From Clytia hemisphaerica (Eukaryota > Cnidaria > Hydrozoa > Leptothecata > Clytiidae): 64,000 nt of DNA. A program made the position numbers and the translations under genes. Shown piece by piece: positions 33,481-44,529 of this stretch. The stretch is taken from positions 1-64,000 of the forward strand of contig CACVBU010001011.1 in assembly GCA_902728285.1 (NCBI GenBank), written 5' to 3'. Position 1 is the stretch's first letter. Every line of letters begins with the position of its first letter. The notes under the pieces are model-generated. The model was not told the DNA's origin. It worked only from the letters and a program-made list of their open reading frames with translations, and searched no databases.

Positions 33481-33960
33481 GTAGAACAAAGAAAAACTTA
33501 TTATTTTATTGACTTTGTAAATAGGTTTGAAAGTGACTAGTTATGGTTACAGAGAAAGATAATATTTTTTATATCTTATATTAATTTCAAATCGTACTTT
33601 ATAGATCTAAGTGGTTATACTTTATCCGTACCAATTTCTGTGTGTATCTTATTTTGCGTATCTAGATGTAATTTTTCGCACATATTTTTTGTGCACAAAC
33701 CAAAACCTTCATTTCAAGCACAAGTAAAAATTTGCGATATAGTAGTATTTACTTTATATTTCTTATATGGTTGTGAAACAATATTTTGCATGAACAGAAA
33801 CTGGTGCACAATAGCGCAAAGATTAGTATGCATGAAAATAAGTACAAATAAAGTTGGTATATAAATATCATACTGTGGAGAGTATTTTAATATTTTGACG
33901 CCCCAGGAAATATATAACTTGTCAATTTCTCTTATCTCATCGTTTGGATTTTGAGGAGAT

Positions 33961-34752
33961 TCACTCTTTTTCACTGATTACATATATTGATCTGGAATGT
34001 TCATGAACATTTTGTGATTTATATAACACGTTTTTTTTTCGCATTCGAATGAAAAGCTCAGTGATTCTAGGAGTCAGATCTTCAAACATGAGTGTGCTAC
34101 GTGCTTTCCGTAAAATTTCTGAAAAGAAGGATCCATAAAAAATGCACGATGGGATGTTACTGTCGGCATGTGGCATCCTTACAATGAAGAAGGGAAAGGC
34201 ATCTCTCTTATCAAAAAGTTTATATCTAAAAATATTGTTTTCAACGGTGATATCTAAATCTAAAAACGATGCATGGTTTCCATGGTGCTCAACTTTGAGA
34301 TCTAATTCTTTAGGGTAAATCTGTTTGTAGCAATTATGAAACTCATCTCTGTCATTTAAGGCACACAAATCATCAATAAATCTACCTACAGAGTGGAAGT
34401 TATTGGCACTAGGCGAACTAGCAGAAATGAGACCTTTGACATACTCAGATTCAAAATGGTACAAAAACAGATTTGCCCAAAAAGGAGCATGATCTATTCC
34501 CATGAGAATTCCAATGCACTGTTTAAGAATAGAATTGCCAACTTTGAAAAAGCAATTTTTTATCAGAAAGGACACACACTCAGACAGTGAAGTACTAGTA
34601 AAGAACCTATCATCCTTCCCTTTTGTAGTCCAGTATGCTGAAGTATTTGAAAAACCAAGTTTATTTCTACAACCTAAATCAAACACAAAGTTATTAATTT
34701 TGGTTAAAATTTCAATAGGAAAATCGTGTGGAAGGGTTGTTATATATTGTTA
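33961..34752 (-). pseudogene. 5'-truncated Penelope-like reverse transcriptase
   Basis: The open frame covers the palm and downstream part of a reverse transcriptase: ILMGIDHAPFWANLFLYHFE, the catalytic box FIDDL, NHASFLDLDI, then FFIVRMPHADSNIP and ILRKARST. The FIDD box followed by SFLD and a basic Tyr/Lys block is the pattern of Penelope-like elements. The N-terminal fingers and any GIY-YIG endonuclease are absent. The frame starts abruptly where the CACTA-like sequence ends (about 34,752), as expected for a 5'-truncated insertion. Confidence 0.6.
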
Positions 34753-34764
34753 AAAATAAATATC

Positions 34765-37700
34765 AATCATGTTGGTAACTGTTCAGTATGTTTGAAACAA
34801 AACCACCATTTTCATAAGGAACAAAAACAATTCGACTGATCAAAGATTTTGCAGAGTGTACTACAAGAATGTCACTTTCAACAACGTGTTTGAAACATTT
34901 TCCAATTTGATTACCATCTATCCAGCGATTTAACTTAATGCTTGGGAGACAATCTCTCTATTTCATAAAGGGTGATTTCGGTTGATATTAGTTCCCTCAA
35001 GACCATCCATACCTCATCACTATTGTTGGAACAAGCGTAGAAAATGACAGTTCCGTATTTTACTTGGCCTCCATCAGAATAAGAAACCATGTAACTATTC
35101 GAGTTCCGTTTAAATCTGTAACTGAAACTATGATACACATTGTTTTCGAAATTAATTCGTTCACAGAAACGATCAAAGCTATCAAATTTATCCCTCAAAT
35201 CGTTTGGTATTGGGGGTAAGTTAGGAATGATAGGCGGAGATTCGTTTATCTTTCCATAGAAAAACACATTGTGGGCCATTTCGGTTTTAATAGGTGTTTT
35301 TCCTTCGACAATTTCTTTGGCTAGTGCACGGAGTTGTTGATCTTGAATACGATGAGCTACTTCACATACATTTTGAAGAAGCCCAATGTTAGACACCATC
35401 CGTGAAACAATTCCACGTGTACCATGGTACTGCCTATTAAATGTTGCGATGAAGCCTTCAAATACAAAATTTGACAGTAAGACCAGAGGACATCCATGCT
35501 TTCGGCGGAGTCTGTTAAATGACACGCGCCTTCCATTTATTGACGCGCCCACGCGCCCACGCGCCTGAATTTTGACGCGCCTTATTATCAACACGCCTTA
35601 AATTTTTGACGTGCCTTACAGTATTACTACCTTAAATTTTTGTAAATTTGACGTGATTTTTATTGCCCCCCCCCCCCCAGCACGTGAAAGGCGAAACGTT
35701 CTGCAAAAAATTATTCAGAAAAAAAGACGACAACAACGGCGGTTCATTTCATTTTTTCTGATTTCTAATCCAAATTTTTCAGCATTCTCTATGAGATAGA
35801 AGTGATTTTATTTCTATGGATAAATATTATTTCCGTGAAAAAGGAAAAGGAAATATTATCCTTGCTATTTTTAGCCTTAGGGATGTAATATGAAATTGTA
35901 AAATTTGAAATATCGACGTGGTACGCACGTGCTGCATCCTGAATTCTGAATGAAAATCGAAAACCAGGTGATAAACCAGAAAAATCAAATTAAAAAATTA
36001 CACCCTGGATGAACACTACCTTATTTTATACACACAAGTAATCTAATTGTTCACACCAAAACGAATTTTTCGTTAAGTCTGTTTCGCACCTATTTTAATT
36101 TCTCCTTTCTCTCCTTGGTAAAAAAAGAAAAGTTCACTGTAAATAGTTACATTTCTAAGAAGAAAGAAGAGAAGAAGGTGCGTCAAAACTTAAAGGCGCG
36201 TCGAAATTCAGGCGCGTAGGGCGCGTGGGCGCGTGGGCGCGTAAGGCGCGTCATTTAACAGACTCCTTTCGGCGCTGATCTGCAAGGTGCACGAGGGCAT
36301 GATTGGTGAAGTTTGAGACTGATCTCCGTAAAACGAAACATCAAGGCGATGGTATTCATCCAGCATTTCTTCAGCTAAAGAAATATCATTTTCATCAACT
36401 CGATCTGTATTGAGGATTTGGTTCGCAGTAACCAGAAGACCGATGTGGCAAAGAATTGAGTTTGGTACTCGAGATTTGAGCAATGGAAGGAGTACATGTA
36501 GTAACACAACTTGCAAGAAGCCAGCTTTCCCCTTCCTCATGCTTTTCTCGTCAATAATTGTAACTTTCTTAGAAAAGTCATGGGGATACTTCATTTCCTT
36601 TAATGAATCATTTATTTCGCTCAACGATTGAGCAGTTATAAAGCCTTGAGACGAGAACAAATGACGGGAAAGCTTTCTTTTCAATTCACCCTCCAAAATC
36701 AAGTGCATGTAATCGAAGGGAATTTCGGATGGTATTGTTGTTATGTCTATAAGTACTGATTTACCTTTGACACCAAAAAAGCACTGTTGTTTAATTCTGC
36801 TACTTCTGCATGAAGCAGAAAAGTGTCATGCGTACGTAATGCGGGTTTTCTCAAACCTGACTTATAGGGGTATATCCTTACAAAGGTACCATTCAGGCTT
36901 TTCCCAGGGTGAAGACAAACAGGACAACCAAAACGCCCATTGAATTGTTTAATATTTAATGACGCTGCACGTGCGGGGAGGTCAGCAAGGCTCGATTCAA
37001 TCTTCAGATAAAATGTCTGTTCCTGGTCAAACAACGTCATCGAGAAACCAACTCGAATGAGTCGTTTAATTTCCCTAACAAAATGTATCTGAAATAAATC
37101 AAAATTTGGTTTTTCACTACCATACCAGAGACCACATACAACAATGTTTCGGGGTGCAAATCTGAATTTCTTTGGTAGCTCAATAATAAATGCGGTGATT
37201 AACCAGATGTTCATGGTTCGCGATTTAATGGTGGGTGCACCGTCAATATGCTAGACAATTGAAACAAAAGGATCATGTCCTAATTTTGAACGGTAGACTT
37301 CACCATGTGACGTCTTACTGTAGACACCTCGAAAGTCATTTTCATTGTTGTAGTTAACAATATCCTCAGCATAGCCTGAAAGTAAGAATAAACTTGGAAA
37401 AGGAATTTGACACGGGAACTAATTTTCGTGGGAACTAATTCTCGCGGAACCCCTTAAGGTAGCCCAAACCTTATACTCTTCTGTGCTTAATTGTAGGGGG
37501 GTCGACACTCCAGTAGAAAAATTATAAAATGGGGGGGGTTATAATTTTAAGGGATATTGGTGTGATTTTGGTGATTTTCCCTATGAAAATGAAGATTTTT
37601 TACACTTTTGGGGCAAAAGTCATAAAATGTGAATTGGGGTTGAAAAAATCGAAAAATGGAAAATTGCTCCCCCCCCCCTACAAATCAAGCACAGATGAGT

Positions 37701-38461
37701 AGTCACATACTTAACGGCAAAATTGCGAGATTTCTAGGCCATACAAACTTCTGACATCGAAGTAGCTTCACATTTTTCAAAGCATCAATTGCAAATGTGC
37801 GTTATTTATTGAAGGAAAATTAAGTTCACCTTTCCAGAAGAAAACCTAGTAATGGGGTTCATTTGAAGATACTTGACTGTATTAGTATTACTGCTGGTAT
37901 ACCAGAATACTTATTCAAACCGGTGAAAAAAAGGTAAACATATAATTATCATAACCAGAAGAAAGCTTTTCTTATACTTGGATATTCTTTGAAGCTGTTT
38001 TTCAATATCAAAGGTGAAAAAGTTCAAGGACTTCTGGGTTCTAAGACCATATCCATCACAGTTCTCGTTGTTGCAGGCATTTTGTTGAAGTTGAGTATGA
38101 CAAAGCTCACACAATTGGAAATGATTGCTTCGATGTTCGAATTCGCGTGTAATTTGGTTCAGCTTGTAGGAGCTTGAAGGACAATTATTGTGAAGTGTTA
38201 GAACTTTAGAAAATATTTTCAACAATTCATCGATGGCTATGTTGGACATAGTGTGTTCTATGGAAAATACTTTCAGCAAATAGCTGAATGAACTGGTGTT
38301 GCATGTCGAATTTTCATATAGAGGCTCGTCAATGACTGCATCATCTTCAATATCATTGTCCCTAGAATCATCAGAATCTATGTCACTGTCACTTGAACTG
38401 AGGCTGTCATCAGAGTCAGTGTCACTCTCGTCTGAGTCGTCATTATTGTTTAATTGATGAC
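34765..38461 (-). pseudogene. CACTA/EnSpm-like transposase gene, broken
   Basis: Minus-strand exons: 38,461-37,978 (acidic Asp/Ser-rich start, then Cys-rich LCELCHTQLQQNACNNENCD), 37,375-36,765 (HIDGAP, then RNIVVCGLWYGSEKP and FGCPVCLHPG) and 36,746 onward (PFDYMHLILEG, then FYGDQ). After a 758-bp insertion come FEGFIATFNRQYHGTRG and a beta-rich C-terminus (to about 34,765). The order DG, CPVC, DYMH, FEGFN-like fits animal EnSpm/CACTA transposases. Lesions: an in-frame TAG at 37,251-37,253, a register change near 36,315, the inserted MITE at 35,508-36,265, and a register change near 34,940. No CACTA termini were identified. Confidence 0.7.
35508..36265. mobile_element. Mutator-like MITE inserted in the CACTA-like gene
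   Basis: Inverted ends start GAGTCTGTTAAATGAC on both strands and stay similar, with gaps, for about 90 bases rich in ACGCGCC tandem words. The 9-bp duplication CTTTCGGCG flanks it exactly (35,499-35,507 and 36,266-36,274). A 9-bp duplication and long GAG-starting ends fit Mutator-like elements. No transposase inside; short ORFs across the ends are artefacts. Confidence 0.8.
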
Positions 38462-38581
38462 CTGTGACATAAATACAAAGTACAATTAATTTTATGTAAA
38501 ACAATGTTAATATTCCTTATACTAGGTTTAAAAGGACATTAATTATTTGGGGTACTTCTCGTCAGGTTTGTTCTCTTCTTT

Positions 38582-39571
38582 CAGGGGGGGGGTCAAGCAG
38601 TTAGTACAAGACATTATGCCTACTATGTGACTTTTTTGAACTAAGGGGCTACAACACCACCCTTTGACAGTTAGTACCAAATATACTAAGTGATTCTTCA
38701 GTAAAATTCACTAGGACCACTCCTTAAAACCTATCAGACGTGACTTTTTGTCAAAGCAATTATTCCTATAATTGTTTTAAAACCGTTATTAATAAGTTTA
38801 AGTCAATAGAAGTCTTTGTTATAACACAATAATTTATACAAGATAAAATATAATATAGTATATAAATAGCCCCTCTCAATGTAACCGTAAATAAAAATAA
38901 AACATTCAGTCTAAGCTGAAAAAGGGTAACAACATGTATTTAATTTAATTTTCTTAGGCTTTTCACCACTTACTTAGGGAGAAACCTTTTGCAATTTATA
39001 GCAACCTGTAGCAAGAATATTCAATACACCTCAATGTTCTACAGACAAAACTTAACTTATAAGATCTAAACAGAAGATAAAAAAAGGTTAATTATATATT
39101 GTTTTATAACCTACAATATATAATTTCAAAATATCAACTCCAAAACCTGATGCAAAAGATTTAAATAAACCTGAAAGACTTTAGATTGATATCTTCAATT
39201 ACTTTTTAAAGGTAGCCTCATAAAGAAATTGAATCATCTTAGGCTTGCACGACGGGCATAGACCTGCAAACCAATCCAAATGTTATTAAAAACTGATTGA
39301 ATGAAAGTTGTAAACTTAAAAATTCATAAAAACGAACTTTTAACAATCAAAAGAAGTAACTTCGAATGCTTTCGAATTTTTATCTAAAACAGGTAAAAAA
39401 GCAGCAGTTATTATTGATTTGTACTAACTGTTTTCCTAGATTTTCTACTTGACACCACCCTAAATGTCACTTAGTACCATCAAGTACTAACTGATTTTTG
39501 AAATTTATACAGGTATACCACCACGGTACTAACCGGCATAATGTCTTGTACTAACTGCTTGACCCCCCCTG
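38582..39571. mobile_element. MITE of about 1 kb with CAGGGG ends
   Basis: The left end begins CAGGGGGGGGTCAAGCAG and continues through GTTAGTACAAGACATTATGCC-type sequence. The right end is its complement, GGCATAATGTCTTGTACTAA then CTGCTTGACCCCCCCTG. The flanks share CTTCTTTCA, giving a 7-9 bp duplication depending on where the end is set. CAGGGG ends recall hAT elements. AGTACTAA-type words recur inside. No coding capacity. Confidence 0.65.
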
Positions 39572-39863
39572 CTTCTTTCAAAATCTAAAAAAAAAACATT
39601 GTAATGAGGAACTAAGGATACAAATCCTTGAAACAACAGGCAGACCCCATGTCAAAATTTTTGAACCATCCCTAACCAAAGCGTTCAAGATTCTATCCTG
39701 TTTATATACTTTTATTCAGTGAGGTTTTCATAACAATGTACAGTATCAGAAATCTCCCTATGAAATTGAAACACTACCTAAAGGCCAATCCTTGAGACTT
39801 CAGACTTTCGTGAACCACATACTCTCAGGTACCTAATAAACGGGGGGGGTTGGAATAAGTGGT

Positions 39864-39868
39864 GTGGG
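39864..39868. other. target site duplication of the BEL element (left copy)
   Basis: GTGGG here is repeated immediately after the right LTR at 47,373-47,377. Five bases is the usual BEL/Pao value. Confidence 0.8.
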
Positions 39869-40295
39869 TGTTGATGGCAGAAAAGCCATCTTTAATGAAC
39901 TTTATAATTTAGTTTTAATTATGTTTAATTTGTAATCCCGGGTGTATATAAGTTCTTTTGTTTAGTGTCTTTTCATTTCATTGCGTCTCATGAGGCTTCT
40001 TTGTTTTGCATTGCGTCACATTCCCTTGCGTCTAGATAATTGCCCCTCATGGGAAATTAGATTGGGTTTATATTTTGTAACTATTTTGTTTGTAAACTAG
40101 TTCGACACAGAGAGTAAGAGAGCGTTTTTGTGTGTTGTGCTAGTAGAAGCAAAATTATTTTTACTGTCGTTTTTACAAGAACTTGAGAACTTGACTTTAC
40201 ATTTTTCGTTGTCTATTTTCTGTTTGGATTTCTAGTTTTCTACTTAAGTTCTTAATATTTCGACTAGTCATTAATAAAACCTTTTCACAGCCACA
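39869..40295 (+). repeat. 5' LTR of BEL/Pao retrotransposon
   Basis: Starts TGTTGATGGC and ends CAGCCACA (TG...CA), 427 bases. It differs from the 3' LTR by one substitution that I noticed and a two-base GA difference in a short GA run. It includes GTGTATATAAG, a TATA-like element, and AATAAAAC near the end as a polyadenylation signal. Confidence 0.9.
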
Positions 40296-40867
40296 AAGGT
40301 AAAAATAATTGCTGAATTTTTTTGGAGACTTTTGTTCATTTTTGATTTTGATTTTTGATTTTTTCTAATCACTCTCGTGTGTGTGTCGAACTCCTCTTGC
40401 GAGTGCTTGAGTGAATAACGGTAGGGTTTAGAACCCTCGTTGGATTTTTTTTGCGCGCAACTTGTTCAGGTAACAAGAATTTTTTATCTTCAGAGAGCGA
40501 GATAATGCCCAGGAGTTGGGCCGTCCTGTTTTGAATTTTTGAACAGCGAGATTTTTGAACTTTTGAATTTTTTTGAAAGTATTTTTTTTGTTTTACGTTT
40601 TGCTGCAAGCTTGAGGCGATTTTCAATTTTGCAAGTTTGATTTTGATTTTTTGATGATGCGCTAGTGCAACAGTGCGCGGTTTGGAAAAAAGTTTTTTAA
40701 CTTAGGAATTTTATGAAAATTGTTTGAACCATCCTCACCCAGAGGAAATCTGATCCGTCAGTTCTTTTCGGAGTCGTTTGTTGCTTTGATTTGTGATTCA
40801 TCTATTGAAAATATTTTGTCATCTCGTAATATTATATTATAACATCTTACAATTACATATATAATAA

Positions 40868-41208
40868 TAAAGAAAAATATTGGATGTTAATCACTTCAGT
40901 GCTGAAAATTCAATCTAGATTTTGACTAGCTGCTTGATAATATCGTAAAATTTGATAAAATATTGGATGTTAATCACTGCAGTGCTGAAAATCCAATCTA
41001 GATTTTGACTAGCTGCTTGATAATAACGTGATTTGATAAAATATTGGATGTTAATCACTTCAGTGCTGAAAATCCAATCTAGATTTTGACTAGCTGCTTG
41101 ATAATATCGTAAAATTTGATAAAATATTGGATGTTAATCACTTCAGTGCTGAAAATCCAATCTAGATTTTGACTAGCTGCTTGATAATATCGTAAATTTG
41201 ATAAAATT
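40868..41208 (+). repeat. four-copy tandem repeat of about 83 bases in the BEL leader
   Basis: Units begin at about 40,881, 40,964, 41,045 and 41,128 (81-83 base spacing), each with TTGGATGTTAATCACT then CAGTGCTGAAAATCCAATC and GACTAGCTGCTTGATAAT. They lie between the 5' LTR and the Gag start. ATTGGAT and ATCCAAT within a unit can pair as a stem, so each unit may fold as a hairpin in the RNA. Confidence 0.8.
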
Positions 41209-41231
41209 AGTTTGAAACTCATTTTGGAGTT

Positions 41232-44150
41232 ATGTCTGAACCATCGGAAAATGAAGCGGCTCGTCAGTCTGATTGGGATAGAAATGTGACTAAGCGGAAG
41301 ACCAGAAGATCTGATAAAAATTATGATTTTGAGCTTTTTGAGAGACAGAGGTGTAGGCTTGATGCTGAAATTATGAAAAGATGTGATCATGTTAATGAAA
41401 TGTTGTTGAAGTCTTTGCCATCTAGTTCTGTTAATGATGAAATCATGGGTCTAGATAAGGCTTTTGCCGAATTGCTCTTTGTATGTGAAAAGTTGAAACC
41501 AATGATTAATGAACCACGTGAACTAGATTCGTTTTTGGCCAGTGTAGATACCGACATTTTCTTGACTAAAAATTCTGCCATACGTTATGCTAAGGAATCT
41601 GAAGCTAAATCTATCACGAAATCAACAAGGTCGTCGGGGAAGAAATCTTCGTTAGGGGCAACTAGTTGTTCGTCAAAGAGGACTTCTCCAGAAGAAAAAA
41701 TGCTCGAGAATGCTACTCAACTGGTTAGTCTAGAAGTTGAACTTGCCTTTGCTGAGAGGAAGGGTGTTAGTGAAAAGGATCGTTTGCTCCTTGAAAAAGA
41801 AGTTGCTAAGAAAAGGGCAATTTCTGATATTTTTGAAAATTGGACGTTGGGAAATTCCAACTTCGAGAAAAAGGCTACAAGAAAAAGTATTCCTATTTCT
41901 TCTAAGCAAATATCTAGGCCAGAGTCTGTATCTAGCCATGATAGTGTCAATTTTTTGCCAGCTCCACCTTCTAAACCTAGAACACGAAGTGTGAGAAGAG
42001 TTTCTAAGTTTCAAACGACCGTTGATACTGCTGATATTTCGAATGCTCTTTTTGATCTTGTTAAAATGCAAGGTGCTCCTGCGGTTAAACTTGAGGTTTT
42101 CGAGGGTGATCCATTGGAATATAGATCATTCATAACAAATTTTGAAGAACTAGTTGAAAAGAGGATCTCTGACAGTGAAGGACGTCTAGCTCGCTTAATG
42201 AATTTTACTGAGGGAGAGGCTAATGACTTAATTCAGTGTTGTCTGTACTTAAGTGATGGTTATAATCATGCTAAGTCTCTATTGAAGAAAAAATACGGTG
42301 ATCCCCACCGAATTATGACTTTTTTCAAAAAGGAACTAGATCGTTGGGAAGCTATTAAACCAGGAGACTCCTCTGCCTTTGGTAAATTTTATTCATTTTT
42401 ACTTAAGTGTGGTTCCGTCATTGAGAATAAACTTTGGAATAGTTTTGATACGGCTGATAATCTTTGCATAATAACCAGTAAACTTCCACTGCATTGTCGT
42501 GATAAATGGAATAGAAAGGTGATAAACATTCGAACTGAGTCTGATCGTGAGCCCTGTTTTAAGGATGTGCTTTTGTTCGTGGAAAATGAAATGATAGTTG
42601 CAAGTGATCCACTTTTCTCAAGGGAAGCTTTTAAAGATCGGTTTTATGATGATTCTAGAGTTGGTCGTAGTGATTTCAAACCAAAAAGATTACACGATAG
42701 AAAGGATGGTACAAAGGGTTATAAGACGTTTCTTTGTTCGGCTTGTGACGTAGACCATGATATTGAAGTTTGTCCAATCTTTAAAGGGAAAACAATGGAG
42801 GAAAAGTTTCGATTTATATTGAAGGAAAAGCTTTGTTTCGGATGTCTTGAAAAAGGTCATCTTGCTTCAAGTTGTAAAAATCGAAGAACTTGTCTGGTTT
42901 GTAATAAAAAGCATCCAACTATTACTCATGGAATGAGATTTCGTCATCCTCCACGTCTACCTCCTAAAGACTCGAAGAAAGACAGCTCTGAATCTAAAGA
43001 ACCTGATGTCAGACCTTGTCCTAAAAAGCCTGAAGTTTCAAATCCACCTGTTAGTTGTATTTTGAATAAGGATTCTGAAAGAAACATTAGTATGTGTGTT
43101 GTTCCAGTTATATTACGTCATGAATTGTCTAAATCTGACATTGTTACATTTGCTGTGCTTGACAATTGTTCACAAGCTTCCTTCATTTCTGAAGATATTT
43201 TATCAATGTTGTCGATACCAACTGAACGTACTGATTTGACTGTTGACACAATCACTTCCTGTAAGACTGAAGCCTGTCATGTTGTATCTGGACTGAAAGT
43301 GAAAGGATTGCATGCTGGTGATGGAAGTTGGACATCTCTACCAAAACTTTTTAGTAAATCTTACATTCCAGTTGATCAAAGTGAGATTCCTACATCTAAG
43401 TCTATTCAAGCTTGGCCCTATTTGAAATCTATAGAGTCTGAACTTCCAAACACTGCTTCTTTGAAAATAGGAATTTTGGTTGGAGGAAATTGTCCTAAAG
43501 CTATTGAGCCTGTGAAAACAATTGCTAGCCAAGATGATGGTCCCTTTGCTTACAAGACAAAGTTAGGCTGGTGTGTCGTAGGACCAATTTGTTCTCCTAG
43601 ATCTAAGTCTGTAGCATGTTGTAGAATTTCGGTAAATTCTAATGGTAGATCCAATCATCTGTTGGTTGAAGAGCCAAGAGTTAAGGATTCTGGAATTGAG
43701 ACTATGCTTAAGAACCTATTTTCTATTGAAACTGTGCCTGAAACTCGCATGTCTGATTTTGAGGTATTTTCACAAGATGATCTGCATTTCCTTGAAATAG
43801 TTGAGTCTTCAGAGTTCATTGATGGTCATTATCATGTTCCACTACCATTTAGAAATAAGAATCAGTCCTTCCCTGACAATTTTCCACAAGCGTTGAAAAG
43901 AATGGATTCGTTGAAAAGAAAACTTGAATCTTCTGCTCAGTTTCACTCTGATTATGTTAGTTTCATGAAGAATATCATCGAGAAAGGTTATGCTCAAGAG
44001 GTTACGTCATCATATCCTGAGGGTCAGAATTGGTACATTCCACATCATGGTGTATACCACCCTACGAAGAATAAAATTAGAGTTGTTTTTGATTGTAGTT
44101 CGTCATACAAAGGTTTCTGTATGAACAAAAGAGCTTATGCAAGGTCCTGA
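41232..44150 (+). CDS. BEL Gag, protease and start of reverse transcriptase
   Basis: One long frame of 972 codons. The N-terminal third is charged and coiled. Residues about 280-420 match the retrotransposon Gag region known as DUF1759 (KLEVFEGDPLEYRSFITNFE, later KKYGDP). A zinc knuckle CFGCLEKGHLASSC (C-x2-C-x4-H-x4-C) lies at about residue 535, with a second Cys/His site just after. A retropepsin-like aspartic protease (DUF1758 type) follows, with VLDNCSQASFIS at about residue 640 as the active-site segment. The frame then enters the reverse transcriptase (VVFDCSSSYKG) and stops at 44,150 after a register change in a run of A near 44,128. Start chosen: the first ATG after the tandem repeats. 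Confidence 0.85.
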   Translation: MSEPSENEAARQSDWDRNVTKRKTRRSDKNYDFELFERQRCRLDAEIMKRCDHVNEMLLKSLPSSSVNDEIMGLDKAFAELLFVCEKLKPMINEPRELDSFLASVDTDIFLTKNSAIRYAKESEAKSITKSTRSSGKKSSLGATSCSSKRTSPEEKMLENATQLVSLEVELAFAERKGVSEKDRLLLEKEVAKKRAISDIFENWTLGNSNFEKKATRKSIPISSKQISRPESVSSHDSVNFLPAPPSKPRTRSVRRVSKFQTTVDTADISNALFDLVKMQGAPAVKLEVFEGDPLEYRSFITNFEELVEKRISDSEGRLARLMNFTEGEANDLIQCCLYLSDGYNHAKSLLKKKYGDPHRIMTFFKKELDRWEAIKPGDSSAFGKFYSFLLKCGSVIENKLWNSFDTADNLCIITSKLPLHCRDKWNRKVINIRTESDREPCFKDVLLFVENEMIVASDPLFSREAFKDRFYDDSRVGRSDFKPKRLHDRKDGTKGYKTFLCSACDVDHDIEVCPIFKGKTMEEKFRFILKEKLCFGCLEKGHLASSCKNRRTCLVCNKKHPTITHGMRFRHPPRLPPKDSKKDSSESKEPDVRPCPKKPEVSNPPVSCILNKDSERNISMCVVPVILRHELSKSDIVTFAVLDNCSQASFISEDILSMLSIPTERTDLTVDTITSCKTEACHVVSGLKVKGLHAGDGSWTSLPKLFSKSYIPVDQSEIPTSKSIQAWPYLKSIESELPNTASLKIGILVGGNCPKAIEPVKTIASQDDGPFAYKTKLGWCVVGPICSPRSKSVACCRISVNSNGRSNHLLVEEPRVKDSGIETMLKNLFSIETVPETRMSDFEVFSQDDLHFLEIVESSEFIDGHYHVPLPFRNKNQSFPDNFPQALKRMDSLKRKLESSAQFHSDYVSFMKNIIEKGYAQEVTSSYPEGQNWYIPHHGVYHPTKNKIRVVFDCSSSYKGFCMNKRAYARS

Positions 44151-44529
44151 TCTAGCTAACCATTTGATTGGAGTTTTGATGAGATTTCGCCAGGAACATG
44201 TTGCTTTCACAGCTGATATTGAATCTATGTTTTTCCAAATCAAAATTCCTGAAAGTCAACGTCGGTTTCATCAATTTTTGTGGTGGAGGGATGGTGACTA
44301 TTCCAAGCCACCTGTCACTTATGAGATGAATGCTCATTTGCAAGGAAGTACTTCGTCACCAACTTGTAGTAACTTTGCTTTGAAAAGAACAGCTTCTGCT
44401 GGTGAGATTGAATTTGGTTCTAAGGCTGCTGATACACTTAGAAAAAATTTCTATGTAGATGATTTACTCAAGTCTACTGATTCTGTTGAGTCTGCTAAGT
44501 CGCTTATATCTGACGTGTCAGGTCTTTGA
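44137..44529 (+). pseudogene. BEL reverse transcriptase palm, out of frame with its neighbours
   Basis: This frame continues the reverse transcriptase: HVAFTADIESMFFQIKIP carries the first catalytic Asp, FLWWRDGD and SSPTCSNFAL follow, and the catalytic box is YVDD (about 44,454). It ends at a TGA at 44,527-44,529. It is displaced by one base from the preceding frame, and the following frame returns to the first register. Confidence 0.75.
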
